From: Hexactinellida sp. DTS-2022
Lineage: Eukaryota > Porifera > Hexactinellida
Length of the DNA stretch: 64,000 bases
Assembly: GCA_028753945.1 (NCBI GenBank)
Contig: JAPNXP010000001.1
Span: 15,056,501 to 15,120,500, forward strand
Direction of reading: 5' to 3'
Position numbers and translations under genes: made by a program. Below, in pieces: positions 33,602 through 45,432 of this stretch. The notes under the pieces are model-generated. The model did no database searches and was not told the origin of the DNA. It saw nothing but the letters and a program-made list of their open reading frames with translations. Each line of letters opens with the position of its first letter. Position 1 is the stretch's first letter.

Positions 33602-34892
33602 TTCTGACAGCTATTATAGGTGAGGGGATGTTCAAGCGAACGCAATGCCTAATCAAGGAAAATTAGACACCCTTGCCTTAGTCACGCTTTTTGACATTTT
33701 TGTATACAAGAAGGATGGTCTGTTACACATTGGTTGACCCCTCCCCCCTTTTGGAAGCTTAAGTTTAAGGAGATAGAATATCAAATTTTAAACACCCGAT
33801 AACCCCCAATTATTATTGCGTTTTTAGACATGACTTTTTAGTAGGAACAAATAACAGTATTATCACAATTCTCTAAAATGAAAATTTGAATTAGATATTG
33901 ATAGTTGTAAAATAGCCTAATAGTGAATCCATACTAGTCAATAAAAGTTCTAGCTATTTACTCCATTAGGCGCAAGTTCTATTATAGTGCAAGTTTAACT
34001 CTACTACATTAGTAGAAGGGATTTCGCCACATAGAATTTTCGATATCGATTTTATTCTTTTTTTGTATAGATTTTCAAATAATCACTCGATTTTATCAGA
34101 ATTTTGGCATTATATAATTATTAACTCTATAACTTTGTATTAAAGTTGAAAATCGACGCGGCGAAATTTTATCTACTACTGATAAGGATCATTTTTGAGG
34201 GATAGTTTTTTTCTCTCCGACTTATACTTTTTGAGATATGCGAGCTATACAAAGGTCACTATCCGGAAATCGTGAGGAATTTTTTTTGTACAATTTGACG
34301 GCGACTTTGACCTTTGGAGACGTCAAAAAAGTTCAAAAATGTTCGATTCGAAATTTTCTTTCGGAATTGGATAGATACTGTATTAAAGAATAGTTGGAAT
34401 GCTTAAACAAGAATTTTGCATGTTTGACTAATATACATTTAATTTGATATTCTATCTCCTTAAGGCCGTATAAAATAATTAACTTGTTTATCATCCCCGT
34501 CCGCCCCAATTTTCAACTATCCGTCCGGATCTATTTTACTATTATCTTATGAACATAATCGTACAAAATATAAGCTATAACTTGTGGAAAGTACCTACTA
34601 TGTATGAATTTTTAAACATATGATGAAATAGGAACAAGTGAGCAATAGTATAATTACGCAAACAAATATATGTAACTACGCCATGTGTATACGATGTATA
34701 AATCAAGATTGAGGTATTGTGAAGGTGAAGTACAATGAATTTATAACAAACAAAATCCCTGAACGCCTGGAGAAAGGGAAAACTCTTTGGACGGTTGGCA
34801 TGTATGCAATTATTATCTTATTTGAGGCATGCGAATTGAACACCAATGAAAAAGAGCTAAGGTAGTTGAAGTTTATTGCTGATACATTTGGC
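33602..34892. other. Intergenic, PLRG1 upstream
   Basis: About 1.3 kb upstream of the PLRG1 start. AT-rich, with no recognised core promoter element and no gene. Confidence 0.4.
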
Positions 34893-36207
34893 CAGGGACT
34901 TCTTTAATATAGGGACTGTAAACTTCGTTTTACGGTAAAATTAGCGTAGGCCTAAAACAGTATTGTTACTTATTGATATCCCGTAATCCGCTAATGCTAG
35001 ACATAGGAAATGTATTATTGTCGTATAGGAAGTCATATTTTGGGAGTCCAACGGTAATATTGGTTTATCGAAAATATTTGTGGAATGTAAGTTATACGAT
35101 TCTCACACCTTTCCATATATGGTAATATTGTTAAAATCTCGAGATTAGTTAGTTTTATACATATGAAAAATATTATTGGCGAATTGGAAATGGGAATTAA
35201 TATTTAGGGACTCAGTAGATCACATTGATTTACCTAAGGCGTTCCCCTTAGCCTATATTATTATTTTGGCACTCTCCATAGGAGGATTGCCCCGACCCTG
35301 TTTTGTAGTTTAGCTAATTCTTACATTATTAAAAAAATTTGATAAGTTTCTTTCAAATCTATATTTAAATCAATGTTGTCCAATAAAATGTATTAAGTGG
35401 TGATGAGAAATGGATTTAGGACTACATATTCTGATAAAATTCAAAAATTTTTAATACTTTATACATTAATTTCCCAATAACTCTACTGTTATTCAACAGA
35501 CCGGCTAACTGGTTAATAAAATCTCTAACCGTTAACCGATGTCAGCAACGGTAACCGGTTAACCGAATCCAGCCTTGTTGTTTTTTAATAAACAACATAA
35601 TGACAGATATCTGATATGTAAGTATTAGCTAAACTACAAAACAGGGTCGGGGCAATCCTCCTATGGAGAGTGCCAAAATAATAATATAGGCTAATGGGAA
35701 CGCCTTAGGTAAATCAATGTGATCTACTGAGTCCCTAAATATTAATTCCCATTTCCCATTCGCCAATAATATATTTCATATGTATAAAACTAACAAATCT
35801 CGAGATTTTAACAATATTACCATATATGGAAAGGTGTGAGAATCGTATAACTTACATTCCACAAATATTTTCGATAAACCAATATTACCGTTGGACTCCC
35901 AAAATATGATTTCCTGTACGAAAATGATACATTTCATATGTATAAAGTTAAGTAATCTCGAGATTTTAACAATATTACCATATATGGAAGGGTGTGAAAA
36001 TCGCATAACTTACATTCCACAAATATTTTCGATAAACCAATATTACCGTTGGACTCCCAAAATATGACTTCCTATACGACAATAATACATTTCCTATGTC
36101 TAGCATTAGCGGATTACGGGATATCAATAAGTAACAATACTGTTTTAGGCCTACGCTAATTTTACCGTAAAACGAAGTTTACAGTCCCTATATTAAAGAA
36201 GTCCCTG
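34893..36207. mobile_element. 1.3 kb fold-back element with long inverted arms
   Basis: The left arm (34893-35318) and right arm (35625-36207) are inverted copies from cagggacttctttaatatag inward, separated by about 305 bp. The right arm is longer because a stretch of about 158 bp (35773-35930 and 35931-36088) is tandemly duplicated, including tctcgagattttaacaata. There is no coding capacity. Arms this long and similar indicate a fold-back transposon or inverted duplication. Confidence 0.9.
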
Positions 36208-36262
36208 ATTTGGCTAACTATGTATAAAATAATAAATGATCGCTGGCAGTATTGTTGTGATC

Positions 36263-36595
36263 CACACCTGCCAACCGTACAGGGATTTTGACCATTTTGG
36301 CTGGACCGTACAGGGATTTTTAAATTTGTACAGGGATTTTTAGCTAGGGAAAAATTATTGATTGTGAGTCTATTTTAATACCTAAACATGTCTACACCAT
36401 CTAAATATAGCATTTTGTTTTGTGTAAATAATCTGTTCCTATTCGAGCATACAGGGATTCCCTGTACAGTCTATATAAACTAATGTTTTACCTTCACAAG
36501 AAAGATTTTTTTGGGGTGTACAGGGATTTTGGCCAATGTACAGGGGGAAATAGGAGCCTCGTACAGGGATATATCTCAAATAGGTTGGCAGGTAT
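36263..36595. mobile_element. MITE with CACACCTGCCAACCG ends
   Basis: 333 bp with ends CACACCTGCCAACCGTACAG and TAGGTTGGCAGGTATG, close to the CATACTTGCCAACC family, with five interior copies of gtacagggat. No clear target duplication. Confidence 0.7.
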
Positions 36596-36927
36596 GTACT
36601 TGAGGGATGTAATGAGATTGATCAGTAAATGACTACCCTCGAGTGCCAGGTCTCGCGCATTATAGAATCTCTAGTGGCTCAAAAATAATTAGAATAGTAC
36701 CCGACCCGAGTAAGTATATATAATACAAAAAATATAGTTAGTGTAGAAATAGTGAATAATCGTATATTAATTTCTGTATATCTTAATTGATACTTAATTG
36801 ATACCTGTAGTACAAAAACGAAACTCTATTTCGGATTAACAATGAAGAGCTATCATCAAACCCACCACAGAATGTGCGCCCATTTCAGAGTTTTACCTAG
36901 TAATTATTTACTGCAAAATTTATCCAA

Positions 36928-37127
36928 TAAATTAATGGGAATACTTATCCACCGATCATCGGTAGCACCGATCATCGGCGTTTGTATTCAAAAACCTCGC
37001 TACTTTCTACCGATTTTTTTTCTATGTTTATAAAAAACATCATCGGTAGAAAGTAGCGAGGTTTTTAATACAAACGCCGATAATCGGTGCTACCGATGAT
37101 CGGTGGATAAGTATTCCCATTAATTTA
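36928..37127. mobile_element. Near-perfect palindromic MITE
   Basis: A 200-bp palindrome with arms of about 80-85 bp, outer ends taaattaatgggaatactta and inverse, inner loop near 37010-37040. Arms contain paired phrases ccgatcatcggtagcaccga and inverse. The whole element would fold into one long hairpin. Confidence 0.92.
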
Positions 37128-37689
37128 GTCATCTACCTTTGCTTCAATTAGTTTATTTATATCTAATAGCACATAACTGCCCCCAATATTAATTAGTCAA
37201 TAGTTACATTCCATCAATTTTCCAATACCATGTTCAGTGGAATTCAAAAAGTATGTACGGTACTTTTCTCTAAAATATTTCTCATGAAATAACATTATTT
37301 TGTAAATATGGGGAGAGCAGACAAATATGTATATACCTTATAAGTATATTTCAACAAAATGATTTTATATTTGTCTTTTTTTTTGATTGAGGAAGTGTTA
37401 GGAGCTACAGGCTTGAAATTTGTGGGACTGTGGAGAATTATTATATTTAGGAAGTTGACTCAAATAATTCGGTTAATAGATTTCTCCGTTTAATCGGGCC
37501 AAACTACCCTCGGACCAAAGTGACCTTATTATAAGCGGAGTCGATTATTAATTGATTATATAATACACAAAAACTACAGTTGATTAAAGATCAAGAAAAG
37601 ATTACAAACTTAATGTAGATAAACTACAAAAAAAGATAAACAAGCAATGAACTTATTCATAATTATAAAAACTCCATTGTTGTTTGTGT
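37128..37689. other. Intergenic with repeat remnants
   Basis: Holds a TTTG-type repeat-head phrase (gttaggagctacaggcttga) near 37395 and a truncated CCGCTTAATAGA-family MITE at about 37455-37545. No gene. Confidence 0.5.
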
Positions 37690-38130
37690 ATTTGTTTGTT
37701 TGTTTGTTTGTTTGTTTATTTGTCCAGATAGGATTAAAAAGTGATGAGGAAATAGAAACTTAATTTATATATTTGATAGAAACTAATTTCCAAGTGTTAT
37801 AATCGGTTTTCAAGTATGTTGAACACGAATTTCGCATATATAAATTTCTAATATGAATGTTTGTTGTTGGTTATTGTTGTTGTTGTTATTGTTTACACAA
37901 ATAGCTAAACAAATGAATGGAAATTCAAAATCAACCTAGAAGTTACCTTTCGACGGATATTATGGTCAAACAAGTTAAAATTATGGAAAATAGTATATAG
38001 GGATGTATCTAACAACCCTTTCTACCATTTCCCATTGTAGATGAGTGATGAGTAAGGCCGCATAGCGGCCGTTAACTTGAGGTGTGTATCACCGATCCGT
38101 CTAAAAGCTACCGATATCGAAGGGCTTGTA
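37690..38130. repeat. Hairpin-tail element, one to two internal units
   Basis: TTTG run, one clear internal unit ending caacctagaagttacctttc, then the micro-hairpin tail (38055-38130) with accgatatcgaagggcttg. Same family and orientation as 9211-10260 but much shorter. Confidence 0.75.
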
Positions 38131-38136
38131 TTTATC

Positions 38137-38212
38137 AAAATACCATTTCTGTGTTGTGAAGATGAATTGTCAGAATCTTGATTTGCAATAGAAGGATCCC
38201 TAATATCGCTGG
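38137..38212 (-). pseudogene. Fragment of a MATE transporter gene
   Basis: About 75 bp align with the C-terminal coding part of the MATE gene at about 56604-56680, sharing ggatccctaata, cgctggga and gaagatgaa with roughly one mismatch in five. It directly follows the hairpin tail of a repeat and runs into unrelated DNA. It is a dead fragment of a diverged paralogue, perhaps carried or captured by the adjacent element. Confidence 0.7.
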
Positions 38213-39021
38213 GATGATAGTCTGCTTATTGTAAACAGTTTATCGTCTGCTTATTATTTAAAATGAACAAATCTTGTGGTCATAATTTAACAACATAGAT
38301 TTGTATTAAGTTGAGTTCGCTTATTATGAAGTTCCTCTATTATAAACACAATTTTTGCTCCCTTGAATGTTCATAATAAAAGAACTTGACTGTACAATAA
38401 TAGTATTCCTATCTGTTAGTAATTTAATTTTCTTTATAAACTGATTAACAGCCAGCTGAAATACAACTTCTGTAGTATTTGACTTCGTTATAGCACTGAA
38501 AAAATTGGCTAGTATCTTGTTACACGACACATATTCTAAAACGATTTGTCTTTAATTTATCATTCAATGGCTCTCCGATGACAAACCAATTTGTAATACT
38601 ATCTCCCACATTTTATTTGACTGAGTAATTGAGCGTTCAGTTTGTCCTCTCATTAACAGATTTATAACCTAGTTATCATATAACAACGTTTTGCTAATAT
38701 TATTGAGTTTCTTATGATCTATTAGTAATACTGGTTGGTTGCTATTTGAAATCTACTGGTAGACAAGTTGGGGCATTATCTATGCATGTTTTAATTATGA
38801 CCTCTCAATTAATTTTGTCACATACAATCTGATGACTGACTATTAGAGAAAAATCAATGCAAATCTACATCGAAAATTAATTGAGACATTTTTGGTTAAT
38901 TTCATAATAAAATTATACCTGATCCCAATTACTTAATTATTAAAAATTGTGTTCACTTTGTTCTGATAATAATAAAGCTAATTATTGTCTATATTGTCTG
39001 CCGTTTATTATTGTCTACAAC

Positions 39022-39387
39022 TAGGGTTGCCAACTCTCCCGGAATCAGACCGAGTCTCCCGGAAATCAGCAAATCAAATCCGGGAGTTTTTAATACTCTA
39101 AAAATGTTATAATTATATTGTTGATGTTCAAATTCATGGATTTTGTAAACTGAGGTCGATTCTTATTAATTAAGGTGATATGGTACTCGATTACCAGTAA
39201 ATCATTGAAATATTTAGATACTCCCTACTATCCTTTGACATGCTATCTATCCAAATCAGAAAGAAAAAATTCGTTCTTAGATTTTTCTTACCTTTTTGAC
39301 GTCACTAAGGTAAAAATCTCCGTATTTTGTGCAAACAAATTCGGGAAAATCCTCCCGGAAAACAACTGAGTCGAGTTGGTAACCCTA
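39022..39387. mobile_element. MITE with TAGGGTTGCCAACTC ends
   Basis: 366 bp with inverted ends TAGGGTTGCCAACTC and GAGTTGGTAACCCTA, flanked by TCTACAAC and TCTACAAT, an 8-bp duplication with one change. Interior holds inverted ctcccggaa phrases. hAT-like or P-like class. Confidence 0.82.
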
Positions 39388-40875
39388 TCTACAATACTTC
39401 AGTAACATTCTGGGCAATATATTAACCTTAATTAGTTAGTTAAGTTCCTACTGGTACTAGTCTAGAAAGAACACTAATAATGTGTGGCTCATTCTAAATT
39501 TACGATTTTTGAAATGAATGACATGAGATTTCAGATGTTTCTTGCATTCAATATTATTTCTGAATTTGAATTTTCAACATTTTTGATTTAATATATTTTT
39601 ATTAACGACCTAAATTACTATACTATATGGATTCATATATGTCTTAAGCCCATTAATTGTTTATTATAATATATAAGTTTAGGTACCACCGAGTTACAGC
39701 TCTAGGGGTGTACAAATATAATTGCTTACAGGTACAAAGATATAATTGGATGTATTGAAACAGAATTCATATGCAAATGAGATATCAAATTAATTGTTAT
39801 CCTAATGGTCTGTTGATACAAGGTATCATTAATTATGTGAGTTGGAAAAATCTACATCCTTATGGTATGTAGGGATATCACGAAGACATATCACATAACC
39901 AAAATCAAGAATACTAAACAAATATATTCCGAAGTTACTTTGAGTAGGATTAGTGTTTACTAAAGAATTGATTATTCTCATGTAGTTTAAGGTTTATTCA
40001 TATTATAGTGTATAGATTGCTATACAAGAAAAGCGTGGGCCAAGATAAGAAGTTTCCAGTCTAGTTGAGAAATAAGATATAACTTAATCTCAATTATATT
40101 TTAACAATTTCTAATTAGAAAACCAAACATATTATTTAATGTAACAAGTGAATATTTTGATGCATGGTTTAGACGTGAATTTTGTGACCACCTCCTGATT
40201 CATAGAAACCAGATGATCTATATACATTAAACATTTATTATCTAGCTGTTTTGATTATGTGACTTTCACATCATTATACATATTTTGTGAAGATATTAAA
40301 TATGAATACACATCTGAATTAGGCTAGTACGAGCCTATCGGTGGTTAGATTACTCCTACGGCGGAATATTGTCTCTGTGTGCGGTAGGTACGTAAGGGAT
40401 ATCAACAAATATTCACCTTTGTAATCAATCTAATTTATATACAATTTTGGTTTTCATTGGGAAGTTTATTTTTAACGAGCAAATGATAAATTTTACTTGA
40501 TTCAATCTTATTTTATTACAAAAAGTAACTAAATTATAAAATTCATGTTAAATAGGTTAGCAGGTTAAGCAACATTAAAATAATATGTAATCACATTAAA
40601 AAAATGGATACATTTAGACAAACTACAAGCAAGAGATTTGAAGAATTTGAAGTTAGTTATGATTTGTATTATTGTTCTATAATTGCATTAATTATGTTTA
40701 TTACTTTTTTACTAATTGCACTTAGGTAGTTTTTACAGTGTCTAAGTAATAAGTATGAATATATTAATTAACACCATAAGGACAAACAAAAGTAGTATAT
40801 ATTTCATTATAGGGATATATATTATTAATCTCGATAAGTTTACTAAACTCGATAGGGGTCTCTTTGGAGAATACC

Positions 40876-41031
40876 ATACAGGGTTTGATACAGAAATTTT
40901 TCCTTAGGGGGGGAACTTTCCTAGCAACAGACTGAGTACTTTATTTAATAACTTGAGGCAAAGTTAAGACAATTCCTGGGATGGGGGCATCTTTTTTTTG
41001 GGGGGGGGGGAATCCCAGGGCCCCCCTCTGT
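40876..41031. mobile_element. Possible MITE with CAGGGTTTGATACAG ends
   Basis: Inverted ends CAGGGTTTGATACAG and CTGTATCACACCCTG about 156 bp apart, with a long G run inside. No good flanking duplication. Confidence 0.6.
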
Positions 41032-41350
41032 ATCACACCCTGCCATTTGTTAAACCTCATAACTATATTTAATTTTAATCACAAGCCGTGTTCATTTAAT
41101 ATTGAAAAATGAATAATTATCAGGAAGATATTAGTAGAACAAGTTATCATAAATGGAGTATTTTGACTAAATTCAGCTACATTATTTCATTGTAATAACT
41201 GGACTGCATAATATTAGGTATGCAACCTGATATGTCACATCTAACAGTAGGATTTTTTTCTTACAAATAGCCATGAAATGGTGCCTAAAACAGCTTAACC
41301 ACAAATCTCAGATTCTCAAAAGTAGTTCCATTGGACTCGCGAGAAAGATT

Positions 41351-41475
41351 ACCACATATACAATGCAAATAATAACATTAGGAGGCAAAGTTTAGCTTAG
41401 AATGAAATTTATAAACTGGCCTTCTATTTTTTTGGACTTCTCGGTGACATACACGGCCGTATATTAAGTAGGCCA
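41351..41475. repeat. Direct repeat, copy 1 of 2
   Basis: About 125 bp repeated at 42594-42717: atacaatgcaaataata, then ttagcttagaatgaaa and tattaagtaggccatggta. Not recognised. Confidence 0.75.
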
Positions 41476-42025
41476 TGGTACTGCGCTTATATATGATCAA
41501 ATTTAGCCCATTAACTAATTATAAATTTACCAATTTGGGGCCGCTCAAACGTACTTAACGATCTCTCGGAGAGGGTCAGCTAATGTGTGATAGACCATCC
41601 TTTCGCACTACAAACTGTTAATAAACGTGATATTTGGAGGGGTGTCCTATTTTCCTGGGATCTTGCGTTACGCAATACAACTTGAACGGTTTCGATTTAT
41701 CAATTCAATTGACTGAATAGATTTTGATACAACGTATATGCATTTGTTTCCCATGTAAATCCTTAATTTTATCTTCAACGGATGCATTGGTTGCAATAAT
41801 TATGCAAATATTTATTTATACTATATTTGAGGTTGAGCGGGACCAGTTAATTAAATTATCACCTGTTTTTGTATGAATCAATTTAATACAGACGAATTAT
41901 ATTGTGTTCGATTCAGATGGAAGAAGTGTAGCAAGTTCTCGTTAGTACAAATGCTATTATAACATGAATCTGATCTCGCATACTATTTCCGTCAATTCTA
42001 TATGACGTATATCTTGATTACCTCA

Positions 42026-42598
42026 TATACACTAGCCAGCCAAAAGTATTTGAACAGCAATAATTTGTATTTATACATTCAAGCTTCTATCAGCAGAATA
42101 CCATTGGTAGATGCATCAACACTGCTATTTACATAAAACGATATGTGAAGTATAATAAAATAGCAAAATTTTTGAATTTACAATTATATCGAGGTGTTAA
42201 ACTCATTAACTAAATAATTATATAATTAAATATATAATTTCTGATCATCAAGATGGAATGAGAATATAGAATTTCAGATTGCAGATTTGAATTCCACATG
42301 GTTGAATTACTCTAGGTGAATAATTTCAAATGATTACGTTTATTTTCTACTGGAATATAGACACATTCCCATTTGTGCCACTTGTGCCACAAGTGGCACG
42401 TGGCAGATACACTTATGCCACTTCATGGATATTAACTAAAATGACGTGAATTCAAAATATTATTTAATTTATAACTATAGCAAGATATATATAGTCATTT
42501 CAAAGTAGTTTAAACATCCTCTAATAAGTTACCAGACGATTATTGCAGTTTGCATTAAAACTCCAATTGTTCAAATACTTTTGGCTGGTTAGTATACA
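42026..42598. mobile_element. Tc1-like MITE with 26-bp inverted ends
   Basis: Ends CTAGCCAGCCAAAAGTATTT (42032 on) and its inverse ending AAATACTTTTGGCTGGTTAG near 42592, flanked by ATA. About 565 bp without coding sequence. The CAGCCAAAAGTATTTGAACA terminus is of Tc1/mariner type. It contains a 25-bp palindrome at 42375-42399 with an E-box (CACGTG) just beyond. Confidence 0.85.
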
Positions 42599-42717
42599 AT
42601 GCAAATAATACCAATAGGAGGCATAATAGTTTAGCTTAGAATGAAAATAGAAACTGGCCGTCTAGTTTCATGGCCTTCTCGGTGACATATTAGCCGTATA
42701 TTAAGTAGGCCATGGTA
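42594..42717. repeat. Direct repeat, copy 2 of 2
   Basis: Second copy of the 125-bp sequence at 41351-41475. It begins exactly where the Tc1-like MITE ends. Confidence 0.75.
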
Positions 42718-43179
42718 GGACTTATAAACTAGGAGTCATGATCGCTTATGGGACAAATTAAATTATGATAAATAGGAAATAAGACCACTCAACAAATTAT
42801 TGGTCATACCAACCCTCAGCAGCCTACTCCTCTTAGGAAATTTGTTCCTAACTAGTGTCGGCCGCATATGAAAACAAACATTATTTATTTATGTATCTTT
42901 TCCCTAACAGGGCCAGATTATTGAATGGGCTAACTGGGCTGCAGTTTAGGGGCCCTTGAGAAACGTGGTCCCTTAATCCATGTTAAGGCCTCAAAATGAG
43001 GCTTAAGGTATTCGATAACAATGAGAACTGTTCAACCCAAGGAACTATTTCAGCAATGTGTTCTGTCAGACGTAGCTAGGCCTGCATGAAGGTGCTGCAC
43101 TGGTAAATTATGGGTACGGTATTTCCGCACTATACATGTAGTATTATACTAATGGACTTTTTTGTGGACAATATTTTTT

Positions 43180-43210
43180 GGGTGCGGCCTGTGCCCCAAG
43201 GGCCGCACCC
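43180..43210. repeat. GC-rich hairpin, possible transposon end
   Basis: gggtgcggcc and its near-complement ggccgcaccc flank a short loop. It adjoins ctggctacgcc, which is inverted near 43072 (gacgtagctaggcc), so it may be the end of a decayed element at about 43071-43220. Confidence 0.5.
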
Positions 43211-44173
43211 TGGCTACGCCTCTCTGTGCTATGTATTAAATAATTAATAATTTCATTACTATATGTTAAAATAAATAACTAATTGTTGTTTGACTTGTTG
43301 AAGTTATTGCTATTACTTACTTATACCAATGTGAGAAGAATGCAACTTTAATTGTTCCATTTGTTAAAAATAATTCTAAATTTTAATCATTATTTTGACT
43401 TATGGTGGAGAGCTTTAGAAAGCTCAATGAAAGTGGGCTTATTTGAATATTTAGCCCTAATTGCCTAATCTGGCTCTGTTGCCTGGATAACTATATTTTG
43501 CGACACAAACTGGCCAATTATCCTCATAGGCTAAATTGAAGTGAAGCATTAGCGGTTATTATTCAATTTTTGGTTGACATTGAGTAAACTCACTTTCAGC
43601 AGACTAGGATTGTGAATCTTTCAGGAATGAGAATCGTTTCGTAATTTATTTTGGTTCGTATAATACTAAACACTAGTCATTTTGTTGATTTTATTATTGT
43701 TAAACTCTAAATGCATCTGGATACTTTTATTTTTGATATGGGATATGTAGATATAATCGTGACTAATCTACGAGTGTAAGTTTGATACATAAGGAGTTAT
43801 ACAACCATGTTAATACTGATACATTCAAGAACCATAACCATTCATACACGAATTATTCAGTGTAATCATACAGTTCAAAGGGAATAAATTGTCCAATAAA
43901 AATTACATCCTTTTATCCATTATTTCAACCTACGTGGTTTTTTATCAATTTAATTGAATTCAGCAAAAATTTATTACTAAAAGTTCTAAAAATGATGGAA
44001 ATTGGAATAATAATGAAAAACTTTTAGCTATATAATGAGTTTTAAATATTAATTCTTTAGCTGTTTTTATACAGCTTATTGTAATGAATAGATGTTGTAA
44101 TAAATAAATATTTAATATCCTTTAAATTGAAGACATAAAACTACCCAATGTATTAAATTGAAACGATCATAAA

Positions 44174-44488
44174 CTATGTGTAATTGTATCTCTCTAACTC
44201 ATCCAGCATCTGAATCAGTTCATAATTCATTTTAGCTTCCCTGAGTTCGCTCACTTCATCCAATATATACTCCAACTCTCTCTGTAATTGTTCCTTCTCC
44301 TCTTCTAGGGCTTTTTCGTACTGTTTCTTCTTATCGCGCTGTGCTTTGTTATATTGACTCATCTTCCTGAGTCTCCGAGTGTACTTCATTGCTTTGGCAT
44401 CTTCAGGACTTATGTTATTCGATTTGATGAATTGATTTAGCTTTTTAACCTCTACATCTGCGATTAAATTATATATTGTGGTATCCAT
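44174..44488 (-). CDS. bZIP-like protein with altered basic region, copy 1
   Basis: A 104-residue protein, start chosen to match the divergent paralogue of identical length (an upstream in-frame start would add 29 unrelated residues). A basic stretch (about 36-56) leads into a zipper with Leu61, Leu68, Ile75, Leu82 and Tyr89 spaced by seven. Arg51 sits exactly ten residues before the first Leu, as in bZIP factors, but the residue eight before it, normally the invariant Asn, is Met43, and the usual two Ala are Tyr-Asn. A conserved leader (KSNNISPEDAKA) precedes it. Likely a nuclear dimerising protein; DNA recognition may be altered or lost. Confidence 0.75.
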   Translation of the reverse strand: MDTTIYNLIADVEVKKLNQFIKSNNISPEDAKAMKYTRRLRKMSQYNKAQRDKKKQYEKALEEEKEQLQRELEYILDEVSELREAKMNYELIQMLDELERYNYT

Positions 44489-45117
44489 CTTGTTCGAATG
44501 GTATTTCTTTATTAAATATTTAAATTTCTGTCTATATTTATACTTTTGTAACCCAATATTTGCTGATGCAAACACAACTGCATTATTCTACCAACATACA
44601 GTATCCCATCAATATACTATTACCATTAATGCAGTCTACTATATCTAGCTGGTGGAAGTGACAGATTTATTGCTATCTTTCAGTCTGTTGGATATCAGAC
44701 TAAGTGAAAGTAATTGATTTGTTCGATTAGTGGATGAAACTGAGTACTGAAATACTTGAATGAGTTACTAACAGGACACTCACCTCTTAACTGGAAATTG
44801 ACTTCAATTAGTGGGAAATGTCAAGTTTGATCAGAGAGTACAATTTATGCTTCTCAATCACTTTCACTCATTCTGATATTCAACTAAAGATTTCATTCTA
44901 GATAACAGAAATGATTCAGCAAGTATAAATTTAACAGACACAATAGTACTACACTATATTAGTGAGTCTAGTGATGATGCTAAAGGTGATAACGAATGTT
45001 GTAGTTTGTAATTACCACTAGAGTGTCTATGTTCGCTTACAGTGATCCCCAAGTATAAATATGGACAGAGGTTGATTTTTCAAGAAGTAAGAGTTCGGAA
45101 ACATAGTTCTAATCAAC
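44489..45117. promoter_or_regulatory. Shared divergent promoter of the bZIP-like pair
   Basis: 629 bp between the two start codons. Both sides have the same core box agtataaata: minus strand at about 44532-44545 (45-57 bases before the ATG) and plus strand at 45053-45061 (about 57-65 before). The arrangement suggests common regulation. Confidence 0.6.
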
Positions 45118-45432
45118 ATGGACTCTTCACAATACAAAAAAGTCGCCGATGCAGGAATAAAAAAGGTAAATCAATACATCAAATCAAACAATATTAGCCC
45201 CGAAGATGCCAAAGCAATTAAATACAATCGACGACTCAGGAAGATGAGTCAGTATAACAAAGCGCAGCGCGATAAGAAGAAACAGTACGAAAAGGATCTG
45301 GAGGAGGAGAAGGAACAACTTCAGAGAGAGTTGGAGGACATCCAAGATGAAGTGAACGTGCTCAAGGAAACAAAAGCCCATTATGAGCTACTTCAAATGC
45401 TGGATGAGTTAGAGAAAAAGAATTACGTATAA
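45118..45432 (+). CDS. bZIP-like protein with altered basic region, copy 2
   Basis: 104 residues, head-to-head with a paralogue that is alike over the whole length. Basic region RRLRKMSQYNKAQRDKKK (38-55) has Arg51 in the bZIP register and Met43 where Asn is expected. Heptads Leu61, Leu68, Ile75, Leu82 and Tyr89 follow, with charged e/g positions (EEEKEQLQREL). The basic region and first heptads are the best-conserved part between copies, so selection acts there despite the missing Asn. A TATA box is at 45054-45061 and AATAAA near 45603. Probably a homo- or heterodimer with copy 1; function unknown. Confidence 0.78.
   Translation: MDSSQYKKVADAGIKKVNQYIKSNNISPEDAKAIKYNRRLRKMSQYNKAQRDKKKQYEKDLEEEKEQLQRELEDIQDEVNVLKETKAHYELLQMLDELEKKNYV

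Noticed and set aside
44489-44575. 29-residue N-terminal extension of the minus-strand bZIP-like protein
   Set aside because: The paralogue lacks it, it overlaps the TATA box, and the shorter start gives proteins of identical length.
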